From: Fimbriimonadaceae bacterium
GTDB lineage: Bacteria > Armatimonadota > Fimbriimonadia > Fimbriimonadales > Fimbriimonadaceae
DNA length: 64,000 nucleotides
Direction: 5' to 3'
Assembly (NCBI GenBank): GCA_020847855.1
Contig: JADLBH010000037.1
Span: 186,001 to 250,000, forward strand
Numbering within the stretch: the first letter of the stretch is position 1; the number at the start of each line of letters is the position of its first letter. This document shows positions 36,947 to 46,322 of the stretch, piece after piece. The position numbers and the translations under genes are program-made. Below the pieces are notes generated by a model. It saw nothing but the letters and a program-made list of their open reading frames with translations, was not told the origin of the DNA and made no database searches.

Positions 36947-37371
36947 TCGGAGGGCGGGATTGAGTCCGCCTCTGGAAACCGGACTACAGTCAGGCGGGAT
37001 ACACGCCCCAGTGCCCGGACGGTCAGGCGAGACGCCTGACGATCCGGGATGCGGGCGGAGACGCCCGCCCTCCGTCTCTCGGCTAGGGACGACCGCGCCC
37101 CGTTAGCGCCCAGAGGGCGGACTTCAGTCCGCCTCTGAAAACCGGACTTCCGTCCGGCGAGAGGTACGCCCCAATGCCCGGACCCGGACAGTCAGGCGAG
37201 ACGCCTGACGATCCGGAATGCGGGCGGGGACGCCCGCGCCCCGTCTGCCCTGCCGGCAAGCCGGCTACTCCATAGCGCCGGCAAGCTGCCGCACTCCTTA
37301 GCGGCAGCGAGCTGCCACGCTCCGGGAGACAGCCCGGGAGGCTCGCTGGCCCCCGGTAGACTCCCGCCCAG
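36947..37371. repeat. REP-like palindrome-rich tandem repeat region upstream of asnS
   Basis: This 425-base gap contains no gene. A unit of about 165 bases occurs twice: AGTCCGCCTCTG, then CGCCCC(A/C)(A/G)TGCCCGGAC and TCAGGCGAGACGCCTGACGATCCGG. Each unit carries small palindromes with tiny loops (GGCGGACTTCAGTCCGCC, AGGCGAGACGCCT, GCGGGCGGGGACGCCCGC). Further ones follow (GCCGGCAAGCCGGC). They look like intergenic REP elements spread by a transposase acting in trans. Confidence 0.75.
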
Positions 37372-38769
37372 ATGGACTACCGGCGCGAGTATCTGCGCGA
37401 CCTCCTCGCCTCCGGCCCCCGCGCGGGCGCCGAGGCGTACGGCTGGGTGAAGACCCGGCGCGACAGCAAGGGCGTTTCGTTCGTCCAGCTCAACGACGGA
37501 TCCTGCTTTGCCGACCTCCAGGTCGTCGTGCCAGCGGGCACCCTAGACGCGCAGGGTTTCGAGGGCGTGACCAACGGCGCCTGCGTCCGCTTCGGCGGGC
37601 AGCTCGTCGAGTCGCAAGGAGGCGGGCAGAGCATCGAGCTCCTCGCCGACTCGCTCACGGTCTACGGCCCGGCCGACCCGGCCGCATACCCGCTCCAAAA
37701 GAAGGGCGCGAGCATGGAGTTCCTCCGCGAGATCGCCCACCTGCGCGCCCGCGGCAACACCTTCGGCGCCGTGAACCGGGTGCGCAACCGCGCCGCCTGG
37801 GCCGTACACCGGTTCTTCCAAGAGCGGGGGTTCGTCTGGGTGAACACCCCGGTCATCACCGCGAGCGATTGCGAGGGCGCGGGGCAGATGTTCGCCGTGA
37901 CCACCGCGCTCGACCCGCACCTGCAAGACGGCAAGTACCGGCTCGCCGAGCCCGACCCCGCCGAGGACTTCTTCGGCAAGCCGGCGTACCTCACCGTCAG
38001 CGGACAGCTCAACGTCGAGACGCTGGCGCATGGACTGACCAACGTGTACACCTTCGGGCCCACGTTCCGGGCCGAGAACTCGAACACGCCCCGTCACCTG
38101 GCCGAGTTCTGGATGGTCGAGCCCGAACAGGCGTTCTGCGACATCGAGGGGAACATGAACCTCGCCGAGGAATTCGTTCGGACGGTGATCGGAGAAGTGC
38201 TGGAAGCCTGCCCGGCCGACCTCGAGTTCTTCAACCAAAGGATCGAGCAGACCCTTCTCGACACGCTCCACCATGTGGTGGATTCTCCGTTCGAGCGGAT
38301 GACCTACACCGAGGCTGTCCACCTTTTGGAGGGGAGCGGCGAGGCGTGGGAGTTTCCAGTCGCTTGGGGCAGCGACCTCCAAAGCGAGCACGAGCGATGG
38401 CTGACCGAGAAGAAGGTGGGCCGGCCCGTCATCCTCACCGACTACCCGCGCGAGATCAAGGCGTTCTACATGCGCCAGAACGACGACGGGAAGACGGTCC
38501 GCGCCATGGACGTGCTGGTGCCCCGCATTGGCGAGCTGATCGGCGGCAGCCAGCGCGAGGAGAGGCTCGACCGGCTCGAAGCCCGGCTCGACGAGCTCGG
38601 CATGCCCAAGGAGCCGTACTGGTGGTACCTCGACCTACGGCGGTACGGCAGCGCGCCCCACGCGGGCTTCGGGCTCGGCTTCGAGCGGCTGGTGATGTAC
38701 CTGACCGGCATGAAGAACATCCGCGACGTGGTCCCCTTCCACCGCACGCCGGGCGACGCGGAGTTTTGA
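37372..38769 (+). CDS. asnS: Asparaginyl-tRNA synthetase
   Basis: 465 residues. Class II enzyme charging tRNA-Asn. An N-terminal OB-fold ([23 protein letters not shown]) is followed by motif 2 ([25 protein letters not shown]) and motif 3 ([15 protein letters not shown]). The gene is complete, but two displaced copies of its 3' end lie downstream at 41412-41450 and 43860-44144, in front of modules B and C. The current asnS ends TTTTGA while both fragments end TTCTAG, so the resident 3' end may have been replaced by incoming DNA. Confidence 0.95.
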   Translation: MDYRREYLRDLLASGPRAGAEAYGWVKTRRDSKGVSFVQLNDGSCFADLQVVVPAGTLDAQGFEGVTNGACVRFGGQLVESQGGGQSIELLADSLTVYGPADPAAYPLQKKGASMEFLREIAHLRARGNTFGAVNRVRNRAAWAVHRFFQERGFVWVNTPVITASDCEGAGQMFAVTTALDPHLQDGKYRLAEPDPAEDFFGKPAYLTVSGQLNVETLAHGLTNVYTFGPTFRAENSNTPRHLAEFWMVEPEQAFCDIEGNMNLAEEFVRTVIGEVLEACPADLEFFNQRIEQTLLDTLHHVVDSPFERMTYTEAVHLLEGSGEAWEFPVAWGSDLQSEHERWLTEKKVGRPVILTDYPREIKAFYMRQNDDGKTVRAMDVLVPRIGELIGGSQREERLDRLEARLDELGMPKEPYWWYLDLRRYGSAPHAGFGLGFERLVMYLTGMKNIRDVVPFHRTPGDAEF

Positions 38770-39028
38770 GCGGCCCCGGCGGGCGGGTTTGGGCCTGCCT
38801 TAGGAATCTGGGCGTTGGTCGCGTAGGCGATGTGCCAGCCCGTAGCCGCAGGCTGCCAGGGCGGACCCTCGCCCTGGCCCTGCGGGAGCCGGCGCCTCTT
38901 GTTCTTGCCCGAGCCGCCGAAAAGCGCAGCGAGCACCGCGCACTCCGTACGGTGGGCTCCAACCCGTTTCTGGCAACCGGGCTTCAGTCCGGCTAGAGGC
39001 GCCGCCGGCCTGGGGAAGCTGAAAGGCA
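38770..39028. repeat. Palindrome-rich gap between asnS and module A
   Basis: No gene is seen. CCAGGGCG-GACCCT-CGCCCTGG (38856-38877) is a perfect 8-bp hairpin, and CCGGGCTTCAGTCCGGCT resembles the REP-like palindromes upstream of asnS. Module A's promoter follows directly. Confidence 0.5.
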
Positions 39029-39058
39029 TTGACACGGAGAAGCGAGTGCCGGTAGACT
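39029..39058 (+). promoter_or_regulatory. Module A promoter
   Basis: TTGACA, 18 bases, TAGACT, then CGCCCC and ATG 39065. With a start site six to eight bases after the -10 box, the message would begin at the ATG itself. The same spacing is found before modules B, C and D. Confidence 0.8.
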
Positions 39059-39064
39059 CGCCCC

Positions 39065-40370
39065 ATGAAGCATCGTCTAAACGGCGCTTCGGTGCTTCGG
39101 CGCTTCGGCGCTAGTCGCGTTCGTCTCGGCTTGGGCGTGCGCCCAGGTTGACCCGTATTGGCGCGAGTGGCGGCAAGAGGACAACTTCCAGGTGTACGCC
39201 GAGATCCAGCTTGAAGCCCCTGACCCTCCCCTTCCTGACGAGGAGCCTGCGGGCCACGTCAAGGTGAGCGGGACGAACGTCAACGTCCGCTTCACCGGCG
39301 GCGGGGGGCCGGACGCGAACTGGAACGGCGCCCAGACCTACGACGCGGCCCGGCTGGACAAGATCGAGTTCTCCATCGGCAGCGGCAACGTCACGACCGG
39401 GACGCTCGTCAAGAACATGCTGGGCAACACAACGAGCGAGACCGCCCGAGTCCGGTTCGCCTCGACCAAGTTCGCCCACGGCACCGACATCGAGTTGAGG
39501 GTCAAGGCCTACGTCAGCCTCAAACGGGCAAGCGACCAGCAGTGGTTCGCCAAAACCATCGAACACCCGGTGCTGGTGGATGCCTACAACACCGTCCAAC
39601 GGCTCGCTACGCACGAGATCGTCGTCAACGGCGGGTACGAGTTCGACCCCGACCCAACCGGCTTCGAGTACAGCCGGGTCTCGACCGAAGGCACGAACTA
39701 CGCCCAGCAGCTGCTTTCGCATAACTCCCTGAACCACCAGCTCCAGTGGCCAACGAGCATCGCCGACAACGAGCAGCAGGAGTCCGAACTTGCCGAGCAA
39801 CTGGACGAGTCCACCGTGAACGTGCTCTTCACCCATGGAGAGGCGGCCCTGTTCCGTAGCAGCTACGACGACGGGAATCCAGCGAACGGCGACGACCGAA
39901 TCTCCATCGCTGAGGCGGCAGGATACGCAGCACGGGCGACGGGCATACCGCAGATCAATCTGACCCTGCTCTACGCATGCCTCTGTTGCTCCAACGGCGA
40001 AGACTGGGCCGCCTCGTTCGGGGCATGGGACGACGGGCCGGTCCCGAACCGGGCACTCGCCGGGTTCAACGGGGTTGTCTTCAGCCATGTGCTCCACGAA
40101 GACTACGAGGGAGCCACGGTCGCCGACCACTTGCGTTGGGTGCTGACTTTGATGGGTCAGGGGCCAAACAGCCTTGCGGCCCCGCGATACCGAACGATCT
40201 TAGAAGCAGTTGATGACGCCAACGACAAGTTCACTCCGGTTACCTTCGATGACGAACCGTTGCCGATGACGGTTGTCGGAGACGATTTTATGCGACTCGC
40301 TGGCGTCTACATGTCGGCTAGCGAGTGGGACGAAGCAAGGAGGACTGCATGGTACTGGCAACGGCAATAG
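39065..40370 (+). CDS. Module A: secreted caspase-like (HG...C) protein, out of frame at an octamer repeat
   Basis: The body (track ORF 39192-40370) extends upstream in frame to 39081 through a signal peptide (ALVAFVSAWACA, cut before Q), but that frame has no start codon. ATG 39065, placed just after the promoter, is in another frame; between them lie three GGYGCTTC octamers, and a fourth would join ATG and signal peptide as one ORF of about 435 residues. The mature protein has VLFTHGEAAL near residue 257 and LLYACLCC near 305, spaced like the His and Cys of clan CD (caspase-like) peptidases. Peptidase activity is inferred only. The 3' end overlaps the partner gene by 22 bases. Confidence 0.65.
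39083..39112 (+). repeat. Octanucleotide tandem repeat in module A signal sequence
   Basis: GGCGCTTC, GGTGCTTC, GGCGCTTC and a partial GGCGCT. Eight is not a multiple of three, so each gain or loss of a unit changes frame. Adding one unit would bring ATG 39065 into frame. Confidence 0.8.
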
Positions 40371-41248
40371 CGCTTCTCGTGAGCTCTGCCCCTCAGCAAC
40401 GGGTGACGAGCGAGCAGCAGGCGATCGCGATAGCAGACGCGTTCCGCGAGTTCGCAATACTAGGCTCACTCGGAGCAAACGTTGGGGATGAGTTGAAGCC
40501 CGTCGCGGAGGTCGCTCTGGATGAGGACACGAGCCGCTATCGCGTTTCATACCCGGACGGATATGCCTACGTACGTGTAGGCGACGCCCGAGTCTCCGCA
40601 TTCATGCTCGAGGACGACCGGCACTGCTCCCGTAGTATGAAGGAAGAGGTCAGCGAGCAGGCGATCGCGAGAGCCCAGGCGAAAGTCGTCCGGGCGTTCG
40701 CCTTCTTAGGCTACAAGGATATGACCGCCGTCTTCGGGAAGACGACTGTGGGAAGCGGATCCATGGCGCTCAACGTTAGCTTCCGTCCGGTCTGGCGCGG
40801 GATCGAGTACCCAGGCACGGAGTGGCGCCATGCGACGTTCGACCCAGAAGGAGAGCGGCTGCTCCGGTTCACGCTCACCGGGCTCTCGCGGCCCCCCGAA
40901 GACACGACTGTAACCATTGAAGAAGCTGACGCTGAAACCTCGATGCGATTGAAGCTCGTTCAAGTCTACGGCGACGGGCCGTGGGAGCGGACTCGGATGA
41001 AGCCGGTGATCTTTCGGCTACGGCCCGTCCGCAAGCCGCACATCTCCGCGATGCACAGTTGGGGCTGGGAAATCGGCCCGCCCTCGGTCGTAGCGTGGGA
41101 AGGCGCGTTCGTCAATCCGGCTATGCCGCAACTGCCCACCGACCCACCCTGGAAGGTACACGTCTGGCTCGACGCAAAGACCGGCCATGTGCTCGAGATG
41201 CTCAGTGTCACGAATCGGTCTTCCAGCACCTGGCGACCGCCTCCGTAG
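40349..41248 (+). CDS. Module A partner: exported protein with PepSY-like C-terminus
   Basis: 299 residues from ATG 40349, which follows AAGGAGG by six bases. A short signal peptide (MVLATAIALLVSSAP) is followed by a region with EQQAIAIADAFREFA and EQAIARAQAKVVRAF, helices like those of PepSY domains, and ends with VHVWLDAKTGHVLEML, a PepSY-type strand pair. PepSY domains occur in propeptides and can inhibit peptidases, so it may restrain the module A protein. The last residues (RSSSTWRPPP) differ from other partners, and a second PepSY tail lies just behind, so this gene may be chimeric. Confidence 0.6.
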   Translation: MVLATAIALLVSSAPQQRVTSEQQAIAIADAFREFAILGSLGANVGDELKPVAEVALDEDTSRYRVSYPDGYAYVRVGDARVSAFMLEDDRHCSRSMKEEVSEQAIARAQAKVVRAFAFLGYKDMTAVFGKTTVGSGSMALNVSFRPVWRGIEYPGTEWRHATFDPEGERLLRFTLTGLSRPPEDTTVTIEEADAETSMRLKLVQVYGDGPWERTRMKPVIFRLRPVRKPHISAMHSWGWEIGPPSVVAWEGAFVNPAMPQLPTDPPWKVHVWLDAKTGHVLEMLSVTNRSSSTWRPPP

Positions 41249-41249
41249 G

Positions 41250-41396
41250 GCCTGCGACGAGCAACCGGATTGGCGGGTCAAGGTGCTTTCCGTCTCGAAC
41301 GGCCGCATGGTCCAAGACCTCTTCGTGGACGTGGACGCCCAGACTGGCGAAGTCCTGAACACGTGGTGGCTGAAGCCGGAGCGCCCGCCCGGATAG
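41250..41396 (+). pseudogene. Leftover C-terminal tail of another PepSY-type partner
   Basis: From 41250 the frame reads DEQPDWRVKVLSVSNGRM, then DLFVDVDAQTGEVLNTWW and a stop. It matches the C-terminal PepSY pattern of the module partners (VDAxTGxxL) but has no body or start. It marks the end of a former module whose first part has been lost or replaced. Confidence 0.65.
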
Positions 41397-41411
41397 ACAC
41401 ATCCTCTCGCG

Positions 41412-41450
41412 GTGCACTTTCACCGTCCGCCCGGCGACGCGGAGTTCTAG
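41412..41450 (+). pseudogene. 39-bp remnant of asnS 3' end
   Basis: GTGCACTTTCACCGTCCG...GAGTTCTAG aligns with the last 13 codons of asnS ([10 protein letters not shown]), with nearly all differences at third positions. It sits 32 bases ahead of the module B promoter, the same distance as the longer asnS fragment ahead of module C (31 bases). Confidence 0.75.
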
Positions 41451-41482
41451 AGGTCGGGGTCGAGTATCGCGCGCAACAGGGC

Positions 41483-41512
41483 TTGACACCGGCAGAACCT
41501 TCGGTGTACGCT
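41483..41512 (+). promoter_or_regulatory. Module B promoter
   Basis: TTGACA, 18 bases, TACGCT, then seven bases to ATG 41520, indicating a leaderless message. Almost identical to the module C promoter. Confidence 0.8.
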
Positions 41513-41519
41513 TTTGAGC

Positions 41520-42733
41520 ATGGCGCCCGCATTACTCGGCGCATCGGCGCATCGGCGCATCGGCGCATCGTCGCATTCATTGTTGCGTCGTTCGTTTGTC
41601 TCCCGGCTAACGCACAAGTCTCGGGCGCGGGAGCCTGGGTGCCAGTTCCAGGCAACGACATGCCCTTATACTTTTCAGGCACATTCAACAAGGCCTCGGG
41701 AGCAGCATCGTGCCAAAATCCATATAACGGGCAATCTAATTTGATCGTTTGGGCGACGCTGAAAGTCGGCCCTTCCTTGGGCCTTCTAACGACGATCAAA
41801 CAATACCAGCACGTGCCTGGAGAGCCCGCACTCGTCACGTTGTCGCTCCTAGGATTCTTTGACTCGACTTTCTTCACAGACTACACCCTCGTCAAGGTCA
41901 GGATTGAAGCCGAGGACACGTTTGGCAACTATCTCCACAAGGAGGAGGAGCGTCAGGTGGACAACAAGCTGTTCGCCTTCAACGACGGAAGAATCACGGC
42001 CTTGCCTGGAGGTAACGGCGCCGCCGAAGTAGAGGCCGCCATGGCTGGCAGTACGTACTCGAGTGACAAGGACCAGAGCTTCTTTTGGAACCATGTCACG
42101 GTCTTCCAAGAGTTGGAGTACGCTGGAATCTATCATGTGACTGCGCACGGTGTCGGAGGCACGATCCATGAGGCTCCAGCCTTCGACAGCGGCACCAATT
42201 CGCAAGACTATGTCGCTGCAGGAGGGCAGTCGCAATCTTACGAGAACTTCCGCTACTTCTGGAATGGTGGGGTGCTGGGGTTCCCACCCTTCAATCTGGG
42301 GCGCCCACCCATTCACTTTGCAATGGCCGACTTCTGCGAGTCAGGAGTCGGCTGTTTCGAGTTTCCGGGCCAACCTGGGCATGGCCCGTTTGAGACTATG
42401 CTAGTCCCGTACTATTGGAACGACGAGTACATGCGGAACCAAGCTGTATGGACTTGGAACGGATTCACCAGCGTAGGGCTTACGCAAAACGCTGCGTGGC
42501 ACGTTTGGACTCGACTCGCCGCTGGTAAGACGGTGAACAAGACTCGAACCGAACTGATCCAGGCGCAAGCAAACGGTCACCCACGCGTAGTCAACATCAG
42601 TGCTGTGGCCGGACCTCCTTGGCGTAGAGTCCTGTACTCTCAAGATTGTCCAATCCTTGGTGATAAGCATACGCGGATTCGAAGTGTGTACACAGGAAAC
42701 GACCTTTCGGTCTCTACAGGTTGGTATCGATGA
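41520..42733 (+). CDS. Module B: secreted caspase-like (HG...C) protein, out of frame at an octamer repeat
   Basis: ATG 41520 follows the promoter but reads out of frame (a 76-codon dead end). The body is in another frame, open back past a signal peptide (VAFIVASFVCLPANA). Four GGCGCATC units lie between; three or six would fuse ATG and body (MAPALLGASAHRRI then the signal peptide). In the present state only GTG 41504, inside the -10 box, is in frame, so translation would need read-through transcription. Caspase-like signature: VTAHGVGG near residue 209 and MADFCESG near 272. Base composition is more AT-rich than flanking genes. The stop overlaps the partner start (ATGATG). Confidence 0.65.
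41538..41569 (+). repeat. Octanucleotide tandem repeat in module B signal sequence
   Basis: Four perfect copies of GGCGCATC, followed by the degenerate GTCGCATT. Three copies (24 bases) encode GASAHRRI in one frame. One copy fewer puts ATG 41520 in frame with the body. Confidence 0.9.
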
Positions 42734-43797
42734 TGCGATGCGTCGGAGTCCTTGTCTACATCCTGCTTGCCAACTTCGGCCTAGCACAGCATGTCGACTC
42801 TGAACGCGAGGCGTTTCGACGTGGACGGGATCTGATTCTGTCGATCGCGCCTTACTTGGATTCTGTAGAGCTCACGGTACGCCGCGAAGAGTACGCGCTG
42901 AGCGGCTATGACGTCTGGTGGATCGAGGGTCGAAGTGGCGAATGCTCAATGACTGTTCGTGCGAGCGACGGAGCGATTACTTCCTTTGCGGACTACCTTT
43001 CGGAGGCTGACTTGAATCCGCAGGGCGAACGAACCGTGACCGACGAGGCAGCGGCACGTGCGCTTGCCGAACAATTCGTTCACGCTCTGTCGCCTAGCTT
43101 TGCGAAGTTCAACATTATCGGCTATATATCGCAAGGCCCAGATGGGAGAAGCGATCCTTTCGCACCCGTCGTCGAACTTAGACTAGCGGAGCCAGCCCCA
43201 GGCTATGAGGGATCGGTAAACGAAGGAACGGTCAAGTTGGACGCGGTTCGGGGTCGGCTCCTGTTTGCCGCCATTGCGGATATCTACCGATTCGTGCCTC
43301 CGCAAGCTACATTGCCACTGGACGAGGCGATCGCTCATTTGCGCACTGCGTGGAACGCGGAGGCTCCTCACTTCGAGCGCTATGGATGGACTTCAAGATG
43401 GCCAGGAGACGATGTCTGCCGAAACTCTGCAAGAATGATTGTGTACCCTCCAGCAGGTGCCCACGCCAACACAAGCGAACTGGGTGCCGACTTGGAGCGG
43501 AGCCGAACGGCACGTGTCTGCTGGACATTCGGCTACAGAGGGTTCAGCATTGCGATAGATGCAGAAGACGGAAGGCTCGTACGGTCTGACCTAGCGAAGC
43601 AGAACCCGAACAAGTCAGCGGATCCCAGGCTAGGCAAAGGACAGCTCACAGCCATAGAAAGGGAGCATCTCCGGCTTGCCCCTGAACGGGACAAGTCGAA
43701 CTCAGTGCGGTTCTTGGCCGCGATTGCGATCTGCGTGAGTGCTGTAGTCGGATTCTTGTATTGGAAACGTCGAGCAAGCGTGAGTGCTTTGGACTGA
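42730..43797 (+). CDS. Module B partner: membrane-anchored PepSY-like protein
   Basis: 355 residues from ATG 42730 (or 42733), overlapping the module B gene. Signal peptide [19 protein letters not shown], a long exported part, PepSY-type segments ([16 protein letters not shown], and [16 protein letters not shown] near the end), then a C-terminal membrane helix ([18 protein letters not shown]) and basic tail. The topology would hold it at the cytoplasmic membrane facing outward, fitting an inhibitor that protects the producer. The other partners lack this anchor. Confidence 0.6.
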   Translation: MMRCVGVLVYILLANFGLAQHVDSEREAFRRGRDLILSIAPYLDSVELTVRREEYALSGYDVWWIEGRSGECSMTVRASDGAITSFADYLSEADLNPQGERTVTDEAAARALAEQFVHALSPSFAKFNIIGYISQGPDGRSDPFAPVVELRLAEPAPGYEGSVNEGTVKLDAVRGRLLFAAIADIYRFVPPQATLPLDEAIAHLRTAWNAEAPHFERYGWTSRWPGDDVCRNSARMIVYPPAGAHANTSELGADLERSRTARVCWTFGYRGFSIAIDAEDGRLVRSDLAKQNPNKSADPRLGKGQLTAIEREHLRLAPERDKSNSVRFLAAIAICVSAVVGFLYWKRRASVSALD

Positions 43798-43859
43798 TTC
43801 AACACATCTCACCGCAAGCCAGTACCGTCCGCATGGACTGGATCAAGCTTGTTATTGCC

Positions 43860-44144
43860 GACGGCAAGACGGTCCGCGCCATGGACGTGCTGGTGCCACG
43901 GATCGGCGAGCTGATCGGCGGGAGCCAGCGCGAGGAGCGGCTCGACCGGCTCGAAGGGCGGCTCGACGAGCTCGGGATGCCCAAGGAGCCGTATTGGTGA
44001 TACCTCGACCTGCGGCGGTACGGCAGCGTGCCCCACGGCGGGTTCGGGCTCGGCTTCGAGCGGCTGGTGATGTACCTGACCGGCATGAGGAACATCCGCG
44101 ACGTAGTGCCCTTCCACCGAACGCCGGGCGACGCGGAGTTCTAG
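43860..44144 (+). pseudogene. 285-bp displaced 3' end of asnS
   Basis: Aligns without gaps to asnS 38485-38769, with about 23 mismatches by eye (about 92% identity). Most are silent third-position changes; amino-acid changes are few (A to G, A to V, K to R). One converts TGG to TGA at 43998-44000, a stop. There is no start. The silent pattern means it diverged while still a working gene, so it is the tail of another asnS allele and not a simple recent duplicate. It ends 31 bases ahead of the module C promoter. Confidence 0.9.
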
Positions 44145-44175
44145 ATTCTGGGTCTCGCATCATTTTCGGGAGGAC

Positions 44176-44205
44176 TTGACAAGGGCAGAAACTAGGGTGT
44201 ACGCT
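44176..44205 (+). promoter_or_regulatory. Module C promoter
   Basis: TTGACA, 18 bases, TACGCT, then seven bases to ATG 44213. The sequence between the boxes also matches module B closely (GGGCAGAAACTAGGGTG versus CGGCAGAACCTTCGGTG). Confidence 0.8.
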
Positions 44206-44212
44206 CTAGGGC

Positions 44213-45426
44213 ATGGCGCACGCTTTACTCGGCGCATCGGCGCATCGGCGCATCGGCGCATCGGCGCATCCGTGCTTCTCGCGCTTGTCGCCTGCCTCTC
44301 GCAGGCTGACCTCCACCTCGTGATCCCGAGCGACGGGCCGTTGCCGCTCTACTTCTCCTCCACGAACGCCCGGATCAGTGCGCGCGCCTGGGTCAGCGGG
44401 ACCTCGGACGGCATCGAAAGCTTCGAGATCAAGCTGAACGGCTTTCCCGTGTACGGCAAGGCCTTCGATCCACAGCAGGGCGAACTGCCATCGGGCTGGC
44501 GCGCCCACGTGATGTTCGACTCGACCCATTGGGGCAAGGAGATGACAACTTGCGTCGTCCGCCTCGAGGCCAAGGAGGTGGGCCAGCCGGAGCAGAACAC
44601 CGAGGTCACCATTCCGATCAAGAACAAGGCTGCCGGCTACATCCTGAGCCACTTCGTCGCGACCGGTGACTCGCTCACGCCAACGATGGACGCACTCGAG
44701 AAAATGGGCTACGTCAACCAAGCGGAGGTCTCGGCGCCGAACTGGACGGCGTCCCAGTGCCTGGGCGACATCGCCGGGTGCACCGTGTTCTACGTCGCGA
44801 GCCACGGCCACTTCATCCAGCCGGGCAAGTCGTACTTTAGCGACGGCACCGCCGGAGCGAACGAGGTGCCGCCCGGGATGCCGGTCTACTCGCTGGTCGC
44901 GCCAGGCTCGAGCAACGAGGTAAAGCCCGTGCGCGAGACGGCTGTCGGCACAAACCTGGAACCCCAGCAGCTCCCACCCTTCAACCCCACAGGCAACCCG
45001 CCGATCGCGTTCGCGTGGGTAGACTCGTGCAACACGGCGCTGCTGGAGACCGCTGACGAGTACCTTAAGGGTTTCTGCTACCCCGAGAGGAACAAGTACA
45101 TGCCAGAGCAGATCGAGAACCAGGCAGAGATGGGGTGGGACAGCACAGTGCCGAACGTCGCAATGCCTGTCTTCGCGGGCAAGTTTTGGTCTTACATTAG
45201 CGAAGGGTCCGTGGCTCAGCGGGCGAGAACCTATGCGCTTCAAGACACGGACGCATGGCACCGGGAAAAATACAACAATCTGCCATTCACCCCTACCCCG
45301 CGACTGTTCGGCGATCACACTACTCGGTTGCGATTTGTCTACACGGGATTCGATGACATTGACCCTAAACTTCCGTACCCGGGCGTAAAGCCATGGCACC
45401 GAACCCTCAGCGAGGGGCAGCCGTGA
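44213..45426 (+). CDS. Module C: secreted caspase-like (HG...C) protein, out of frame at an octamer repeat
   Basis: Same layout as module B. ATG 44213 reads MAHALLGASAHRRIGASAHP and then a wrong frame; the body frame carries the signal peptide VLLALVACLSQA. Five GGCGCATC units separate them; four or seven would restore the reading frame. In-frame GTG 44197 lies inside the promoter. The mature protein has YVASHGHFI near residue 197 and AWVDSCNTAL near 272; VDSC resembles the DSC of metacaspases, the best match among the four. Substrate unknown. The stop overlaps the partner's GTG (GTGA). Confidence 0.68.
44231..44270 (+). repeat. Octanucleotide tandem repeat in module C signal sequence
   Basis: Five perfect copies of GGCGCATC in a row, followed by CGTGCTTC. 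Losing one copy puts ATG 44213 in frame with the signal peptide and body. Confidence 0.92.
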
Positions 45427-46322
45427 CCATTTCGGTTCTGACGATAGCTGCGCTGACCGTGGCCCCCTCGATGCCACTACGCTTCGAGGAGACCCCGACT
45501 CCGGAAGAGTTTGCAGTCGCCGCTTCTTTCTTGAGTTGCTTAGGGGCCGACGCTGGCAAGCGCGAATCATGGCGATGCGGTCGGGATCATGGCATTCACC
45601 TCTTCCATCCAGACACTCAGCACGAGTTGGACCTGAAGGTCTACGATGCCAACTTGCGGGTTCAACGATACTCCAATGGGAGACTTCTTAAGGAGCGCAA
45701 GGAGGAACGCGGAAGCCGATCCGGGCACAGACACTTGAACGAGGCGGAGAGTGCCGCGAGAATGGACGAACTGTTGAGCCGCCTTATGCCCGAAAGGGTG
45801 TGCAGGCGAACCTCTTTCCAGTTTGCCGCCGAGGGAAGCGCCGCAGGCGAGCTCGGCCGGTACGTGCAGGATCTGTGTGGAGGTGCACGGGCAGTCTACG
45901 AAAGGATCGAGCCAGAGGGCCCGCTCTTGGGAGGCGGTGAGGCTGAACTGGTAATTGACACCATCGGCGGGCGGCTGATCTATTTCGAGCGTACGCCAAT
46001 GGACGTTGAGATTACAAGCCGAGCCGATTCCGTAGGCGAAGCCAGTGCTCGTTTGACCGCATCGAACGTCGCACTTCGCGAGTTTGGGTTGATCGTCACA
46101 GACCTTCGATCCGATGCGCATAGAGGGTTCTCATGGCCGGGCGACCATCCTGGGAACGAGATGGCCATCCGAACCAAGCAACCTTTGGAGGCTCGGCTAT
46201 GCTGGCGATACTTGTTCTACGAGGCGAGCGGGAGCCCAGGCCATTGGCAGAATCTATTCGTTTACGTAGATGCGGCGACCGGACGGTGCATGGGTGCGTT
46301 CCTGTTAGGACACCCTGGTTGA
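45423..46322 (+). CDS. Module C partner: exported PepSY-like protein
   Basis: 299 residues from GTG 45423, which overlaps the module C stop as GTGA. The N-terminus (TISVLTIAALTVAPSMP) is a short signal peptide. The body holds repeated beta-alpha segments (HELDLKVYDANLRVQRYSNG, ELVIDTIGGRLIYFER) and ends with NLFVYVDAATGRCMGAF, a PepSY-type strand pair. Conserved Cys pairs suggest disulfides outside the cytoplasm. The 240 bases that follow hold no gene or asnS fragment I can see. Confidence 0.62.
   Translation: MTISVLTIAALTVAPSMPLRFEETPTPEEFAVAASFLSCLGADAGKRESWRCGRDHGIHLFHPDTQHELDLKVYDANLRVQRYSNGRLLKERKEERGSRSGHRHLNEAESAARMDELLSRLMPERVCRRTSFQFAAEGSAAGELGRYVQDLCGGARAVYERIEPEGPLLGGGEAELVIDTIGGRLIYFERTPMDVEITSRADSVGEASARLTASNVALREFGLIVTDLRSDAHRGFSWPGDHPGNEMAIRTKQPLEARLCWRYLFYEASGSPGHWQNLFVYVDAATGRCMGAFLLGHPG

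Noticed and set aside
37023-37209. Two copies of TCAGGCGAGACGCCTGA considered as a CRISPR array
   Set aside because: Only two copies, about 170 bases apart, within a larger repeated unit and without spacer structure or cas genes.
41504-41506. GTG as the true start of the module B protein (and GTG 44197 for module C)
   Set aside because: Both lie inside the predicted -10 box and have no ribosome-binding site, and modules A and D do not share such a start. Kept as a possibility only if transcription reads through from upstream.
43998-44000. In-frame TGA in the asnS fragment read as selenocysteine, since SelB is present
   Set aside because: It replaces a Trp codon (TGG) of the homologous asnS, the fragment has no start or body, and no hairpin is evident behind it. 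A nonsense change in a gene remnant is simpler.
44231-44270. Octamer repeat as a coding repeat of GASAHRRI
   Set aside because: The unit is eight bases, so protein periodicity arises only every three units, and the repeat falls in the signal-peptide region where it breaks the frame.
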